Below, in pieces: positions 52,671 through 62,324 of a stretch of DNA of 64,000 nucleotides; positions within the stretch are counted from its first letter, which is position 1, and each line of letters starts with the position of its first letter. The notes beneath the pieces are model-generated. The model was not told the origin of the DNA. It was given only the letters and a program-made list of their open reading frames with translations, and searched no databases. The position numbers were made by a program, and so were the translations under genes. Where the stretch lies: NCBI RefSeq assembly GCF_001704275.1, contig NZ_CP011533.1, positions 4,464,001 through 4,528,000 on the forward strand, written 5' to 3'. The stretch comes from Streptomyces noursei ATCC 11455. Lineage in GTDB: Bacteria > Actinomycetota > Actinomycetes > Streptomycetales > Streptomycetaceae.

Positions 52671-53023
52671 GTGCGCTCCTCGCAACTGTCTCTGCGGGAG
52701 GGAGTCCCTCCCGGACCCCCGGAAATGGGGGTACTGCGGTCGGCTCAGTCTAACGAGCGGGCGGAATCCGCCCCGCTACCACCACATCGTGAGACACCGA
52801 ACCCAACGTTCTGATCAACTCGCCCACCCGGGCTCCCTCCTGCGGAAGGTGCCCCATGAGCGTGCCGAACGCGGTCCGTGAACACGGTGTCCCTCGCCGG
52901 TCCAGCGCGGCGCTCCGTCGCACCGGCTCGGCCTGCACCTGCCCGCTTCACCTCCGGGCACACGGGAACGTAACCCAGGTCACACCCGCGCCCGGCTTCA
53001 GCGTACGGCGGTGCGGCCGTCGC
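52671..53023. other. Intergenic region upstream of ask
   Basis: 353 bp, probably holding the ask-asd promoter. A minus-strand frame at 52750-52938 (62 codons) has no ribosome site or domain and is not called. Confidence 0.45.
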
Positions 53024-53686
53024 TCACACCCCGTGCAGCCCCAGCGGGCCGGCGATCTCGGCCGCCATGACCTTGCCCGCCTCCTCGGCGAGCCGGTCCT
53101 CGTCCCCGGCGGCGTCGCTGTCGGTGTCCAGGCCGTCCAGCGCGTCCAGCGGCTGGTCGAGGCGTACGTGGGCGACCAGCGACTGCAGGGCCCGCAGGGC
53201 GGCCGAGGCGGTCGGCCCCCAGTTGGCGAGGTAGGAGAACTGCCACCACCACAGGGCCTCGGTGACCCGGCCCTCCCGGTAGTGCGCCAGCCCGTGCCGC
53301 AGGTCGGTGATGATGTCGGCGAGGTCGTCGGAGATCCGGGAGGCCACCGGCTCGCTGCGCGGCACGTACGGGTCGAAGACCTCGGAGTACACGTCCACCG
53401 GGTCCAGCAGGCGCGCGAACCGCTCGCGCAGCTCGTCCACGTCCGGCTCCGGGCCGGTGTCCGGTTCGTACCGCTCGTCGGGAACGATGTCCTCGTGGGC
53501 GCCCAGCCGGCCGCCGGTGAGCAGCAGCTGGGAGATCTCCAGGAGCAGGAAAGGCACCGCGCTGTCCGGCTCGTCGCCCTTGGCGACCTCGGTTACCGCG
53601 ACGATGAAACTCTCGATCGAGTCGGAGATCGAAACGGCGAAGTCGTCCGGGTTCTGTGTCGTGTCGTGCAGCGTGGCGTCAGACAT
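53024..53686 (-). CDS. DUF5063 family protein
   Basis: The 220-aa acidic product starts [20 protein letters not shown] and has the family core [42 protein letters not shown] and [36 protein letters not shown]. It is helical; the role is unknown. ATG 53686 overlaps the recR 3' end by 8 bp and has GAGGAGA 7 nt upstream. It is consistently downstream of recR in streptomycetes, so it may relate to repair or replication; this is inference from context. Confidence 0.85.
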   Translation of the reverse strand: MSDATLHDTTQNPDDFAVSISDSIESFIVAVTEVAKGDEPDSAVPFLLLEISQLLLTGGRLGAHEDIVPDERYEPDTGPEPDVDELRERFARLLDPVDVYSEVFDPYVPRSEPVASRISDDLADIITDLRHGLAHYREGRVTEALWWWQFSYLANWGPTASAALRALQSLVAHVRLDQPLDALDGLDTDSDAAGDEDRLAEEAGKVMAAEIAGPLGLHGV

Positions 53687-54278
53687 CGAGAAGTCTCCTC
53701 CCTTCGAAGGCCCGCCCGAGCGTGACCTCGTCCGCGTACTCCAGATCGCCTCCGACCGGCAGCCCACTGGCCAGTCGCGTCACTTTGAGGCCCATCGGCT
53801 TGATCATCCGGGCCAGGTACGTGGCCGTGGCCTCGCCCTCCAGATTCGGGTCGGTGGCCAGGATCAGCTCGGTGACCGTGCCGTCCGCGAGTCTGGCCAG
53901 GAGTTCCCGTATCCGCAGGTCGTCGGGGCCGACGCCCTCGATCGGACTGATCGCCCCGCCGAGGACGTGGTAGCGGCCGCGGAACTCCCTCGTCCGCTCG
54001 ATCGCCACGACGTCCTTGGGCTCCTCCACGACGCAGATGACCGCCGGATCGCGCCGCGGGTCGAGGCAGACCCGGCACTGCTCCTCCTGCGCGACATTGC
54101 CGCACACGCTGCAGAACCGGACCTTCGCCTTGACCTCCATCAGCGCGTTCGCGAGCCGGCGGACATCGGTCGGCTCGGCCTGAAGGATGTGGAAGGCGAT
54201 CCGCTGCGCGCTCTTGGGACCGACGCCGGGCAGCCTGCCCAACTCGTCGATCAGGTCCTGGACCACGCCTTCATACAC
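53679..54278 (-). CDS. recR: Recombination mediator RecR
   Basis: The 199-aa product has helix-hairpin-helix [20 protein letters not shown], zinc finger [16 protein letters not shown] and a Toprim domain ([39 protein letters not shown]). It acts with RecF/RecO to load RecA on gapped DNA. GTG 54278 has AGAGAAG about 6 nt upstream. The ybaB gene stops 51 bp before it, the usual ybaB-recR pairing. Confidence 0.96.
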   Translation of the reverse strand: MYEGVVQDLIDELGRLPGVGPKSAQRIAFHILQAEPTDVRRLANALMEVKAKVRFCSVCGNVAQEEQCRVCLDPRRDPAVICVVEEPKDVVAIERTREFRGRYHVLGGAISPIEGVGPDDLRIRELLARLADGTVTELILATDPNLEGEATATYLARMIKPMGLKVTRLASGLPVGGDLEYADEVTLGRAFEGRRLLDV

Positions 54279-54329
54279 GGAACGTCTTCTCTCTCTTCTG
54301 CCGTGCTGCGTACGCTAGTTGGCTACTCC

Positions 54330-54686
54330 TCAGAAGGGGAGGCCGGGGATGCCGCCGCCTCCGCCGCCCAGCGCCTGGGCGAGCGGGCCGAGCTTCTGCT
54401 GCTGGAGCTTCTGCGCGGTCGCGTTGGCGTCGCGGACCGCCGCGAGGACGAGATCGGCGAGGGTCTCGGCGGTCTCCTCCGCCGAGTCGGTGTCGACCGC
54501 CTTGGGGTCGATCACCAGGCCCTTGAGCTCACCGGAGCCGGTCACCGTGGCCTTGACCAGGCCACCCCCCGCGGAACCCTCCACGGGCGTCTCCGCCAGC
54601 TCCTGCTGGGCGGCCGCGAGATCCTGTTGCATCTTCTGGGCCTGCTGGAGCAGCTGCTGCATATTGGGCTGACCACCGGGGATCAC
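54330..54686 (-). CDS. YbaB/EbfC nucleoid-associated protein
   Basis: The 118-aa product begins with GTG 54686 (AGGAG 7 nt upstream), giving [20 protein letters not shown]. The family core follows: a Gln-rich helix, [22 protein letters not shown] and [29 protein letters not shown]. The end is Gly-rich ([12 protein letters not shown]). It is a dimeric DNA-binding protein. The order dnaX-ybaB-recR is conserved widely in bacteria. Confidence 0.94.
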   Translation of the reverse strand: MIPGGQPNMQQLLQQAQKMQQDLAAAQQELAETPVEGSAGGGLVKATVTGSGELKGLVIDPKAVDTDSAEETAETLADLVLAAVRDANATAQKLQQQKLGPLAQALGGGGGGIPGLPF

Positions 54687-54814
54687 GACATGACTCCTGC
54701 CGTACGACAACGATTGGTGCGGTAGCCCGAGCCTACGTGTTTCCCGCGCCCGGCGCCCTACACCGCAGGGAGGAGCACTTATGTGCGCCGTACGCCCCTG
54801 GGACGGGGCGTGGC

Positions 54815-57301
54815 TCACTCGTTGTCGAACTCCTCCAGGACCGTCGCCCCCAGCTCCCGCACGATCAGTTCGTGCCCGCTGAGCGCGGAGTCGACGAGAT
54901 CCGGGTCGTCCTCCGCCGGCATGTCGTACTCGATCGACATCGAGGAGTCCGGCGCGGTGTGCGCGGGCTCCGCCGCGGGGCCGCCCTGGCCGCCGCCGGT
55001 GGACGGCTTGGCGGCCACCGCCTCGCGCGCCATCCGGGCGCCCTGGCCGCCACCGCTGCCGGCGCCGCCCGAACCGTGCTGCTCGGGGGCGGCCGGGGCG
55101 CTCTGCCGGGCGGCCGGGGCCTGCGGCGCCGGCTGTTGGGGGGCGGCGGCGCCGAAGCCGCCGTTCGCCCCGCCACCGAAGCCGCCCCCGCCGCCGCGGG
55201 CGCCACCGGCCGGCGCATTGGCGCCACCGGACGGATCGACGATCGCCTCGACCCGCCACTGGAGCTGGAAGTGCTCGGCGAGCACCTCCTTGAGGACGTC
55301 CTCGCTGCCGCCGTTGGCGAAGCTGTCCCGGGCCCCCGCGTTGGGGAACCCGATCTGCAGCGTGGTGCCGTCGAAGCCGGAGACCTGGGCGTTCTGACTC
55401 AGCAGGATCCAGGTGAAGCGCCGCCGGCCCTTGACCGCGTCCAGGATCTGCGGCCAGAGCTGCCGCACCTGCGCGGCACCCTGCGCCGCCCCGCCGGACA
55501 CCGGCTGAGCGGGCGCGGCGGGCACACCGCCGGCGGGCGCGGCCGGTGCCTCCGGACCGGCCGGGGGCGCACCGGGCGCGGGCGCATCGGTCCCACCGGC
55601 CGCCGGCTGACCGCCCTGCCCCGGTGCCACGGCCGACGGCCAGCTGCCGGGCTGCCGCGCGGCAGCGCCCTGGCCCCCGGCCGCCTGGCCCGCGGCACCC
55701 TGGCCGGCGCCCGTCGCACCGGCACCACGGGTGCCACCGGGCCACGCACCGGGGCGCGCCGCCCCGCCCTGAGGGGCCTCCGCCTGTCCGGCCGGGGTGC
55801 CGCCGTACGCACCGGGGCCGACGGCCGCGTCACCGGGACCGGTGGGCGCCACCGGAGCCGCGGGGGCACCGGCCGCGTCCGCCATCGGGCCCGGGTCGGG
55901 TGCCGGGGCCGGCGCCGGAGCCGCGCCCGTGGTCGCCGGGGAGCCCGTCGCCCCGCGCACCGCGGCCCGCGCCGCCGCCGGTCCGGACGGCCCGGCCGGC
56001 ATCGGCGGATGCGCCTCGGCGCCCGGTGCGTACCCGATCGCGGGCCCACCGGACTCCAGCACGGCCCCACCGGGAACGATGCCGCCGACGCCGCCTGCCG
56101 GGCCCGGCCCGGCGCCCAGCGCCATGGCCGCCGTCCCGGCGCCCGCTCCGCGCTCCAGGCGGTCCAGCCGCGCCTGTACCGACCGCTCGTCGTCGTACGC
56201 CGCCGGGAGCAGCACCCGGGCGCAGATCAGCTCCAGCTGGAGCCGCGGGGAGGTCGCGCCGCGCATCTCCGTCAGCCCCGCGTTGACCAGGTCGGCGGCG
56301 CGGCTCAGCTCGGCCGCGCCGAACACCGACGCCTGGGCCGTCATCCGCTCCACGACGTCGGCCGGGGCGTCGATCAGCCCCTTCTCCCCGGCGTCCGGCA
56401 CCGCCGCCAGGATCACCAGGTCCCGCAGCCGCTCCAGCAGGTCGGCCACGAACCGCCGCGGGTCGTTCCCGCCCTCGATGACCCGGTCGACGACCTCGAA
56501 GGCCGCCGCCCCGTCGCCGGCCGCGAACGCCTCGACGACGGAATCCAGCAACGACCCGTCGGTGTAGCCGAGCAGCGACGTCGCCATGGCATATGTCACA
56601 CCGTCCGCGCCGGCGCCGGCGAGCAGCTGGTCCATCACCGACATCGAGTCACGCACCGAACCGGCGCCGGCCCGCACCACCAGCGGCAGCACGCCGTCCT
56701 CGACCGGGATGTCCTCCCGTCCGCAGACCTCCCCGAGGTACTCCCGCAGGGTCCCGGGCGGCACCAGCCGGAACGGGTAGTGGTGCGTCCGCGACCGGAT
56801 CGTCCCGATGACCTTTTCCGGCTCGGTCGTGGCGAAGATGAACTTCAGGTGCTCCGGCGGCTCCTCGACGACCTTCAGCAGGGCGTTGAAGCCCGCCGAG
56901 GTCACCATGTGCGCCTCGTCGATGATGTAGATCTTGTACCGGCTGCTGGCCGGCCCGAAGAACGCCTTCTCCCGCAGCTCACGGGCGTCGTCGACGCCAC
57001 CGTGCGAGGCCGCGTCGATCTCGATCACATCGATCGAGCCCCGGCCGTTGCGCGCGAGGTCCACGCACGACTGGCACGTCCCGCAGGGCGTGGGGGTGGG
57101 ACCTTCCTCACAGTTCAAACAGCGCGCCAGGATCCGCGCGCTCGTCGTCTTGCCGCAGCCGCGCGGTCCACTGAACAGATACGCATGGTTGACCCGGTTG
57201 TTCCGCAACGCCTGCTGCAGCGGGTCGGTCACGTGCTCTTGCCCGATGACCTCGGCGAAGGTCTCGGGGCGGTAGCGGCGGTACAGCGCAAGGGACGACA
57301 C
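54815..57301 (-). CDS. dnaX: DNA polymerase III gamma/tau subunit
   Basis: The 828-aa AAA+ clamp-loader subunit starts [20 protein letters not shown]. It has Walker [12 protein letters not shown], a zinc-binding four-Cys segment ([19 protein letters not shown]), Walker B IIDEAHM and sensor 1 [11 protein letters not shown], within residues 1-370. A Pro/Gly/Ala-rich linker of about 250 residues follows. The C-terminal part resumes order at [27 protein letters not shown] (alpha-binding region) and ends in an acidic tail. GTG 57301 gives the canonical N-terminus; TATCGT is 7 nt upstream. The SRP RNA gene is next upstream. Confidence 0.95.
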   Translation of the reverse strand: MSSLALYRRYRPETFAEVIGQEHVTDPLQQALRNNRVNHAYLFSGPRGCGKTTSARILARCLNCEEGPTPTPCGTCQSCVDLARNGRGSIDVIEIDAASHGGVDDARELREKAFFGPASSRYKIYIIDEAHMVTSAGFNALLKVVEEPPEHLKFIFATTEPEKVIGTIRSRTHHYPFRLVPPGTLREYLGEVCGREDIPVEDGVLPLVVRAGAGSVRDSMSVMDQLLAGAGADGVTYAMATSLLGYTDGSLLDSVVEAFAAGDGAAAFEVVDRVIEGGNDPRRFVADLLERLRDLVILAAVPDAGEKGLIDAPADVVERMTAQASVFGAAELSRAADLVNAGLTEMRGATSPRLQLELICARVLLPAAYDDERSVQARLDRLERGAGAGTAAMALGAGPGPAGGVGGIVPGGAVLESGGPAIGYAPGAEAHPPMPAGPSGPAAARAAVRGATGSPATTGAAPAPAPAPDPGPMADAAGAPAAPVAPTGPGDAAVGPGAYGGTPAGQAEAPQGGAARPGAWPGGTRGAGATGAGQGAAGQAAGGQGAAARQPGSWPSAVAPGQGGQPAAGGTDAPAPGAPPAGPEAPAAPAGGVPAAPAQPVSGGAAQGAAQVRQLWPQILDAVKGRRRFTWILLSQNAQVSGFDGTTLQIGFPNAGARDSFANGGSEDVLKEVLAEHFQLQWRVEAIVDPSGGANAPAGGARGGGGGFGGGANGGFGAAAPQQPAPQAPAARQSAPAAPEQHGSGGAGSGGGQGARMAREAVAAKPSTGGGQGGPAAEPAHTAPDSSMSIEYDMPAEDDPDLVDSALSGHELIVRELGATVLEEFDNE

Positions 57302-57388
57302 GCATACGACGATATCGGGCCCCACTGACAATCGGCGGTCCCCGAGCTCCCGGCTCCGCTCGGGCAGGGGAGGCCCCGTCCGCACACG

Positions 57389-57487
57389 CAAGCGCCCCTC
57401 ACGCACCCGCCAGAGCCGACCTACCCTTGCTGCCTTCCGGCCCTGGGGGAGTTCAGTCAGATAGCGCCACGTGAGGGGCTGCGCTCC
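57389..57487 (-). ncRNA. ffs: Signal recognition particle RNA (4.5S type)
   Basis: The reverse strand reads GGCCGGAAGGCAGCAAGGG, the conserved GNAR-loop domain IV bound by Ffh, inside a long hairpin whose outer stem pairs AGCGCAGCCCCTCACG with CGTGAGGGGCGCTT. The size of about 99 nt fits the small bacterial SRP RNA. The location beside dnaX is conserved in actinobacteria. Confidence 0.92.
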
Positions 57488-57602
57488 ACACTAGCGGATC
57501 CCCCGCCCAACAAACGACCCGCACCCCCACCGAACCCTCTCGCCGCCCCCTCCCCCGGATCATGTTCGCGAGCACTGCCCAACGTCTTGTATTGTTTGCG
57601 GC

Positions 57603-57690
57603 GGAGGATTCGCCTAGTGGCCTAGGGCGCACGCTTGGAAAGCGTGTTGGGGGCAACCCCTCACGAGTTCGAATCTCGTATCCTCCGCCA
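57603..57690 (+). tRNA. tRNA-Ser (anticodon GGA)
   Basis: Acceptor GGAGGAT/ATCCTCC, anticodon stem CACGC/GCGTG around TTGGAAA with GGA at 57637-57639, a long variable arm (TTGGGGGCAACCCCTC) and T-loop GAGTTCGAATCTC. CCA is encoded at 57688-57690. Confidence 0.97.
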
Positions 57691-57712
57691 GTGCCTTCAC
57701 CGGGCACGATGT

Positions 57713-57746
57713 CGAAGGGCCCCACCGTTCGCGGTGGGGCCCTTCG
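57713..57746 (+). terminator. Terminator after tRNA-Ser
   Basis: CGAAGGGCCCCACCG-TTCG-CGGTGGGGCCCTTCG is a perfect 15-bp stem with a TTCG tetraloop. Confidence 0.9.
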
Positions 57747-57922
57747 TGCATGTTCCGGCTCCGGTGCGGGCGGTCCGCGGGCGGGCCGCGGGCGGGACCT
57801 CAACACCTCTTGAGGAGTCGTACGCTGGAACTGGCCGGTTGATCACGGGATCGACCGCCGGTCGCCCCGCCGGGCCGTAGGGCCCCGGGGCCGGGCGCCG
57901 AGCGACGGAACGGTGGGTGCCG

Positions 57923-58711
57923 ATGGCAGCGGCGTACGAGCGGATCGCGGACGACCTCCGCACCGCCATCCGCGCCGGGCACCTGCGTCCCGGTGACCGG
58001 CTGCCGGCCGAGACGAAGCTCGCGGAGCGGTTCGGCCGCAGCGTGCCCACCGTCCGGGAGGCGCTCCGCGCGCTGCGCGACGAGGGCCTGATCGAGAAGC
58101 GGCACGGCATCGGCACCTTCGTCCGGTGCCGGCGCACCCCCGCCCGGCGCTCCAACCTCCGGCACCAGTGGGAGAAGGACCGGGTGCGCGCCTCCCCGGA
58201 GCAGCGGGCGCGGACCGGGGCGACCGAGCACGACACCGGCCTGGAGGTCGACGAGCTGGTGATCCGTGCCCGGTACCGCGAGGTCGCGGCGGACGCGGAT
58301 GTCGCCGGGGCCTTCGGCGTCCCCGAGGGCACGACCCTGCTCGAACGCCGCTATCGGACCCGGTGCGCCGCCGAGAGCGCCCCCTTCGGCCTGACGACGT
58401 CCTACCTCGTCCGCGACATGATCGCGGGCAATCCCGATCTGCTGGACGCGTCCAAGGAGCCGTGGCCCGGAGGGTCGCAGAGCCAGCTGTACTCCGTCGG
58501 GATCGAGCTGGACCGCGTCGAGGAGCGGGTCACCGCCCGTCCGCCGACGCCCGAGGAGGCCGCGGAGCTGGAGGTGCCGCCCGGCACGTCCGTGCTGGTG
58601 CTCCGGAAGGTCTCGTACGACGTGCTCGGCCGCGTCGTGGACGTCGCCGATCTCGTGCTGCCCGGCGATCGCACGGAACTGCTGTTCACTACTTCCCTGG
58701 AAAGGTGGTGA
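57923..58711 (+). CDS. GntR-family regulator (UTRA/HutC type)
   Basis: The 262-aa product has an N-terminal winged helix (YERIADDLRTAIRAGHLRPGDRLPAE, VREALRALRDEGLIEKRHGIGTFV; residues 4-72) and a UTRA ligand domain (GTTLLERRYRT, SQLYSVGIELDRVEERVTAR, LVLRKVSYDVLGRVVDVADLVLPGDRTELLF). The effector is unknown. ATG 57923 has GGTGGG 6 nt upstream; GTG 57917 is an alternative. ACACCTCTTGAGGAGTCGT at 57803-57821 may be its operator. It is followed after 3 bp by a glycosyltransferase gene. Confidence 0.9.
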   Translation: MAAAYERIADDLRTAIRAGHLRPGDRLPAETKLAERFGRSVPTVREALRALRDEGLIEKRHGIGTFVRCRRTPARRSNLRHQWEKDRVRASPEQRARTGATEHDTGLEVDELVIRARYREVAADADVAGAFGVPEGTTLLERRYRTRCAAESAPFGLTTSYLVRDMIAGNPDLLDASKEPWPGGSQSQLYSVGIELDRVEERVTARPPTPEEAAELEVPPGTSVLVLRKVSYDVLGRVVDVADLVLPGDRTELLFTTSLERW

Positions 58712-58714
58712 GCC

Positions 58715-59473
58715 GTGCCCCGGCGCATCATCGTCGTCACGGCCGTCCATGCCCCGTCCGCGCGGTTCCTGCCGGACGCCTACGCCTCGCTGTGCCGGCA
58801 GGAGTTGCCCCGGGGGTGGGAGTGGCGCTGGGTCGTCCAGGAGGACGGCAAGAGCGATGCGGTCGCTCCGCACGTGCCGGACGATCCGCGGGTGACGTTC
58901 CGGCAGGGGCGGCCCGGGGGGCCGGGGGTGGCGCGCACCATCGCCCTCTCCCGGGCGGACGGCGACTACGTCAAAGTCCTGGACGCCGACGACCAGTTGA
59001 CGCCCGGCACGCTCGCCCGTGACCTGGCCGCCCTGGAGGGCGACCGCGACCTCGGCTGGGCGACCTCGCGCGTCCTGGATCTGTTGCCGGACGGCTCCAC
59101 CGTCGGTTTCGAGGGGGATCCGGAGGCCGGGCCGATCGAGCGCGGCGCCGTCCTCGACTTCTGGACGGCGCATGATTTCCGCGCGCAGGTCCACCCGGCG
59201 TCCCTGTGTGTCCGCCGCGATCTGCTGCTCGCCCTGGGCGGTTGGATGGCCCTCCCGGCCTCCGAGGACACCGGGCTGCTGCTGGCGCTGAACGCCACCA
59301 GTCGCGGCTGGTTCTCCTCGGAGGTGGGGCTCCTCTACCGGAAGTGGCCCGGGCAGGTGACCAGTCAGGCGTCGCACGTCGAGGCGGCCGAGCGGGCGGC
59401 CCGGATGGCCGTCGTGGCGGCCCGGGCCCGTGAACTGGCCCGTTTCCCGTGGCGGTACCCGGCCGGCGACTGA
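58715..59473 (+). CDS. Family 2 glycosyltransferase
   Basis: This 252-aa GT-A enzyme has IIVVTAVHAPSARFLPDAYASL, the nucleotide-sugar and metal motif VKVLDADDQLTPG and the acceptor-side segment ASEDTGLLLAL. No membrane segment is seen, so it is soluble or peripheral. The sugar and acceptor are unknown. It starts 3 bp after the GntR stop, with AAAGGTGG upstream, so it is regulated with and perhaps by that regulator. Confidence 0.88.
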   Translation: MPRRIIVVTAVHAPSARFLPDAYASLCRQELPRGWEWRWVVQEDGKSDAVAPHVPDDPRVTFRQGRPGGPGVARTIALSRADGDYVKVLDADDQLTPGTLARDLAALEGDRDLGWATSRVLDLLPDGSTVGFEGDPEAGPIERGAVLDFWTAHDFRAQVHPASLCVRRDLLLALGGWMALPASEDTGLLLALNATSRGWFSSEVGLLYRKWPGQVTSQASHVEAAERAARMAVVAARARELARFPWRYPAGD

Positions 59474-59523
59474 CCGGCGGCGGCCGACCGGCGCGCACGG
59501 CCCGGTCGGCCCCGGTCGGCCGC

Positions 59524-60768
59524 TCACGGTCGGGCGGCCGCCCGCTCGCGGTCGAACGGCAGGTCCAGCATGCGGATCGCGTTGCCGCGGAGCAGCTTGT
59601 AGGCCACGTCCTTCGGGAGGTGGCCCACGTGGTCGGCGGCGACGTCCCTGGTGTGCGGCCAGGTGGAGTCGACGTGCGGGTAGTCGGTCTCGAAGGTCGC
59701 GTTGTCGACCCCGACCGTTTCGATCGCCTCGATGCCGTGCTTGTCACGGAAGAAGCAGCAGAAGACCTGCCGGTAGTAGTACACCGAGGGCGGCTCCGGG
59801 ATCAGGTCCTTCACCCCGCCCCACGCCCGGTGCTCCTCCCAGACGTCGTCGGCCCGTTCCAGGGCGTACGGGATCCAGCCCATCTGGCCCTCGCTGTAGG
59901 CGAGTTTCAGCCGGGGGAACTTCACCAGCACACCGCTGAACAGGAAGTCCATCATCGAGGCCATCGCGTTGTTGAAGCTCAGCGACGCCTGCACGGCCGG
60001 CGGCGCGTCCGGGGAGGCCGCCGGCATCTGCGACGACGACCCGATGTGCATGTTCACCACCGTCCCGGTCTCCTCGCAGGCCGCGAAGAACGGGTCCCAG
60101 TAGCCGGAGTGGATGGACGGCAGACCCAGGTAGGTGGGGATCTCGCTGAAGGTGACCGCCCGGACGCCGCGCGCGGCGTTGCGCTTGATCTCGGCGACGG
60201 CGAGGTCGATGTCCCACAGGGGGATCAGGCACAGCGGGATCAGCCGGCCGCCGCTGTCGCCGCACCACTCCTCCACCATCCAGTCGTTGTAGGCGCGGAC
60301 GCAGGCCAGCCCGACCTCCTTGTCCTCCGCCTCGGCGAAGGTCTGGCCGCAGAACCGCGGGAAGGTCGGGAAGCAGAGCGACGCCTCGACGTGGTTGACG
60401 TCCATGTCCGCCAGCCGGGCCTTGGGGTCCCAGCAGCCGCGCCGCATCTGGTCGCGCGTGATGCCGTCGAGCGTCATCTCGTCGCGGGAGAAGCCCACGG
60501 CCGCGATGATGCGCTTGTACGGGAACAGCTGCCCCTCGTACTCCCACCAGTCGGTGATCTGGCCCTCCGGGTCCGTGGTGAAGCGGTACTTGCCGCCGAC
60601 GTACGCCAGCTCACCGATGCCGGCGGTGAGGGGTTTCGGGCCGCGGTCCCGGTACTTCCGCGGGAGCCACGTCTCGAAGAGGTGCGCCGGCTCGATCACG
60701 TGGTCGTCCACGCTGATGACCTTCGGAAGCTCCGCCGTGCCGCCGTTGTCGCCGTTGCCGCTGGTCAC
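59524..60768 (-). CDS. Amidohydrolase family (ACMSD-like) metal hydrolase
   Basis: The 414-aa product has the metal motif VISVDDHVIEPAHLF, RRGCWDPKARLADMDVNHVEASLCFPTFPRF, CEETGTVVNMHIGSSS (metal His), and FETDYPHVDSTWPHT (catalytic Asp). It is of the Amidohydro_2 type, which includes decarboxylases and hydrolases of acyl or aromatic compounds. GTG 60768 starts it. Two CTGACG-type inverted repeats lie upstream in the space shared with the DoxX-like gene, so both genes are probably under one TetR-type repressor whose gene is not adjacent. Confidence 0.9.
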   Translation of the reverse strand: MTSGNGDNGGTAELPKVISVDDHVIEPAHLFETWLPRKYRDRGPKPLTAGIGELAYVGGKYRFTTDPEGQITDWWEYEGQLFPYKRIIAAVGFSRDEMTLDGITRDQMRRGCWDPKARLADMDVNHVEASLCFPTFPRFCGQTFAEAEDKEVGLACVRAYNDWMVEEWCGDSGGRLIPLCLIPLWDIDLAVAEIKRNAARGVRAVTFSEIPTYLGLPSIHSGYWDPFFAACEETGTVVNMHIGSSSQMPAASPDAPPAVQASLSFNNAMASMMDFLFSGVLVKFPRLKLAYSEGQMGWIPYALERADDVWEEHRAWGGVKDLIPEPPSVYYYRQVFCCFFRDKHGIEAIETVGVDNATFETDYPHVDSTWPHTRDVAADHVGHLPKDVAYKLLRGNAIRMLDLPFDRERAAARP

Positions 60769-60814
60769 GCTCTACCCCCAACTGCCGTGCCGGTGAGTCA
60801 CGCCGGCCCGAAAT

Positions 60815-60829
60815 CTGACGACCCATCAG
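60815..60829. promoter_or_regulatory. Inverted-repeat operator, copy 1
   Basis: CTGACGACCCATCAG has CTGA/TCAG outer arms and is nearly identical to the site at 60914 (CTGACGCCCCATCAG). It lies 47 bp upstream of the amidohydrolase start. Confidence 0.55.
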
Positions 60830-60913
60830 TTCGGAGGTTAGGAGTTCCCCCTTGCAACCACAAGGGAGGGCCGGAAACTCGACCCCTTGCGCGTTCGCGC
60901 ACCGTCCGCTGAA

Positions 60914-60928
60914 CTGACGCCCCATCAG
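60914..60928. promoter_or_regulatory. Inverted-repeat operator, copy 2
   Basis: CTGACGCCCCATCAG, 32 bp before the DoxX-like start. The two copies serve the divergent genes symmetrically. Confidence 0.55.
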
Positions 60929-60959
60929 ATCCCGTGCGGGGTCGAGAGGAGCGGTTCGC

Positions 60960-61409
60960 ATGCAGACGACCTGGCTCACCGGTGCCGAGTGGTTCGCGGT
61001 GCTACGCATCGGCCTCGGCCTGTGGTGGCTGGAGAGCTGGCGCCACAAGGACAAGAAGACCTGGTTCACCGGCGGCGGCATCACCTGGGCGGCGGGCATC
61101 GCCGCCAAACACCGCTGGCCCGTGGTCCGCACCGGTTTCGACCGCATTGTGCGGCCCCGCCCGCGACTGATGGCCTACGTCGTCGCCTACGCGGAACTCG
61201 CGCTCGGGCTCGGGCTGATCGTCGGGCTGCTGACGCCGATCGCCCTGGTCGCGGGGCTGCTGCTCAACCTGATCTACCTCGTGCTGATGATCCACGACTG
61301 GGCGGAGCAGGGCCAGAACCTCATGATGGCGCTGATCTCCGCCGTCGGCTTCTGCGCACTGTGCTGGCAGAGCTGGTCACTGGACGCCGCCTGGGGGCTG
61401 TTCCTGTGA
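60960..61409 (+). CDS. DoxX-like small membrane protein
   Basis: The 149-aa product has four hydrophobic helices; AEWFAVLRIGLGLWWLESW, AYVVAYAELALGLGLIVGLLTPIALVAGLLLNLIYLV and ISAVGFCALCWQSWSLD show the DoxX-type pattern. It may act with a quinone or redox partner at the membrane; there is no direct evidence. GAGGAG is about 9 nt upstream. It is co-regulated with the divergent amidohydrolase through the shared operators. The MITE lies 90 bp downstream. Confidence 0.82.
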   Translation: MQTTWLTGAEWFAVLRIGLGLWWLESWRHKDKKTWFTGGGITWAAGIAAKHRWPVVRTGFDRIVRPRPRLMAYVVAYAELALGLGLIVGLLTPIALVAGLLLNLIYLVLMIHDWAEQGQNLMMALISAVGFCALCWQSWSLDAAWGLFL

Positions 61410-61498
61410 CGGCGGCCAGGGCGGGGCAACTCCGCCCGCGACGGCGGCGGGTGGGGGCTCCGCCCGCCCCGGCCCCCCTCTCCCAGGGCAGCCCCTAG

Positions 61499-61658
61499 GG
61501 CGCTTCTGATGGATCTCCGCGGCGTCGCGGCGCCTGCCACGCACGCTCGCGGCGTTGCCGAAATGCCCCCATAGCTCCGCTATGAAGACATCCCGGCGCC
61601 TTGCGATCGCACGCACCAGGCGCCGCTCCTTCTTCCACGGAGATCCATCAGAAGCGCC
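61499..61658. mobile_element. 160-bp MITE with 24-bp terminal inverted repeats
   Basis: The left end GGCGCTTCTGATGGATCTCC (61499 on) is inverted at 61635-61658 with one mismatch in 24 bp. Both ends are flanked by CTAG (61495-61498 and 61659-61662), a likely 4-bp target duplication of the YTAR type used by IS5-family elements. The interior has further inverted repeats (GCGGCGCCTG/CAGGCGCCGC, CATAG/CTATG), so it folds into one long hairpin. It encodes no transposase. Confidence 0.88.
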
Positions 61659-62192
61659 CTAGACCCACCACCCCGCCGCCTTGGCCGCGGCCACCGCCGC
61701 CGCCTCCGCCTCGTCCGCCGCACGGTTCAGCGCCTCGTCCCGGCCCAGGCCCCCCTGGCCCGCCGCCTGCCCGCTGGCCAGGGAAGCCCGCACGGCGGCG
61801 GCGTGCGCGGCGTCCGGGAGCTCGCCGGCCGCCGCGCGGGCCCGGGCGGCCGTGGCGACGACCGTCGCGGCCGCGGCCGCGTTCCGCGCGCAACGGGCGT
61901 CGGCCGCCGGGTCGAGGGGCGCCTCGGCGACCCGCGCGAGCGCCTGGGCCGACAGCCGGACGGCCGTGGCCGCCTTCGAGGCGGGATCCGTCGGCACCGG
62001 GCGTGCGTCCCGCTCCCCGATGCCGGCGAAACGGCACAGGGCCCTCGCGCGGTCGATCGCACTCCGCCCCCTGGCGAGGTGCCGCCTCCTCAGGTCCCGC
62101 AAGGCTTCCTCGGAGGTCGTCACCCCGCCGCGGGACGGCGCCTCCGCATCGAGCGACGCGAGTTGCGACTTCTCACCATCGGATGCACTCAT
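61659..62192 (-). CDS. Ala-rich helical hypothetical protein (177 aa)
   Basis: ATG 62192 has AAGGAGG 5 nt upstream and gives MSASDGEKSQLASLDAEAPS. A basic segment with one Cys (RALCRFAGIGERDARPVP) leads into a long Ala-rich helical region (ASKAATAVRLSAQALARVAEA, ARNAAAAATVVATAARARAAAG) ending EAAAVAAAKAAGWWV. The stop TAG lies inside the CTAG target duplication of the MITE, so the insertion may have set or preserved its 3' end. No family is recognised. Codon use and ribosome site support expression. Confidence 0.7.
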   Translation of the reverse strand: MSASDGEKSQLASLDAEAPSRGGVTTSEEALRDLRRRHLARGRSAIDRARALCRFAGIGERDARPVPTDPASKAATAVRLSAQALARVAEAPLDPAADARCARNAAAAATVVATAARARAAAGELPDAAHAAAVRASLASGQAAGQGGLGRDEALNRAADEAEAAAVAAAKAAGWWV

Positions 62193-62324
62193 GGCCGCCT
62201 CCTTGTCCGTTGGGCCCACTCGGGCTCGGGCGCACCGCGGCGCGGAGCCGTGTCAAAGGCGCCGACGGTGCGCCGGGCAGGGTGCCACGCGGGGCGCGAA
62301 GAGACCAGGGGCATGCCCGGCCGG

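Noticed and set aside
52750..52938. 62-codon minus-strand frame upstream of ask
   Set aside because: No ribosome site, mediocre codon bias, no recognised family. Could be a leader peptide, but nothing supports it.
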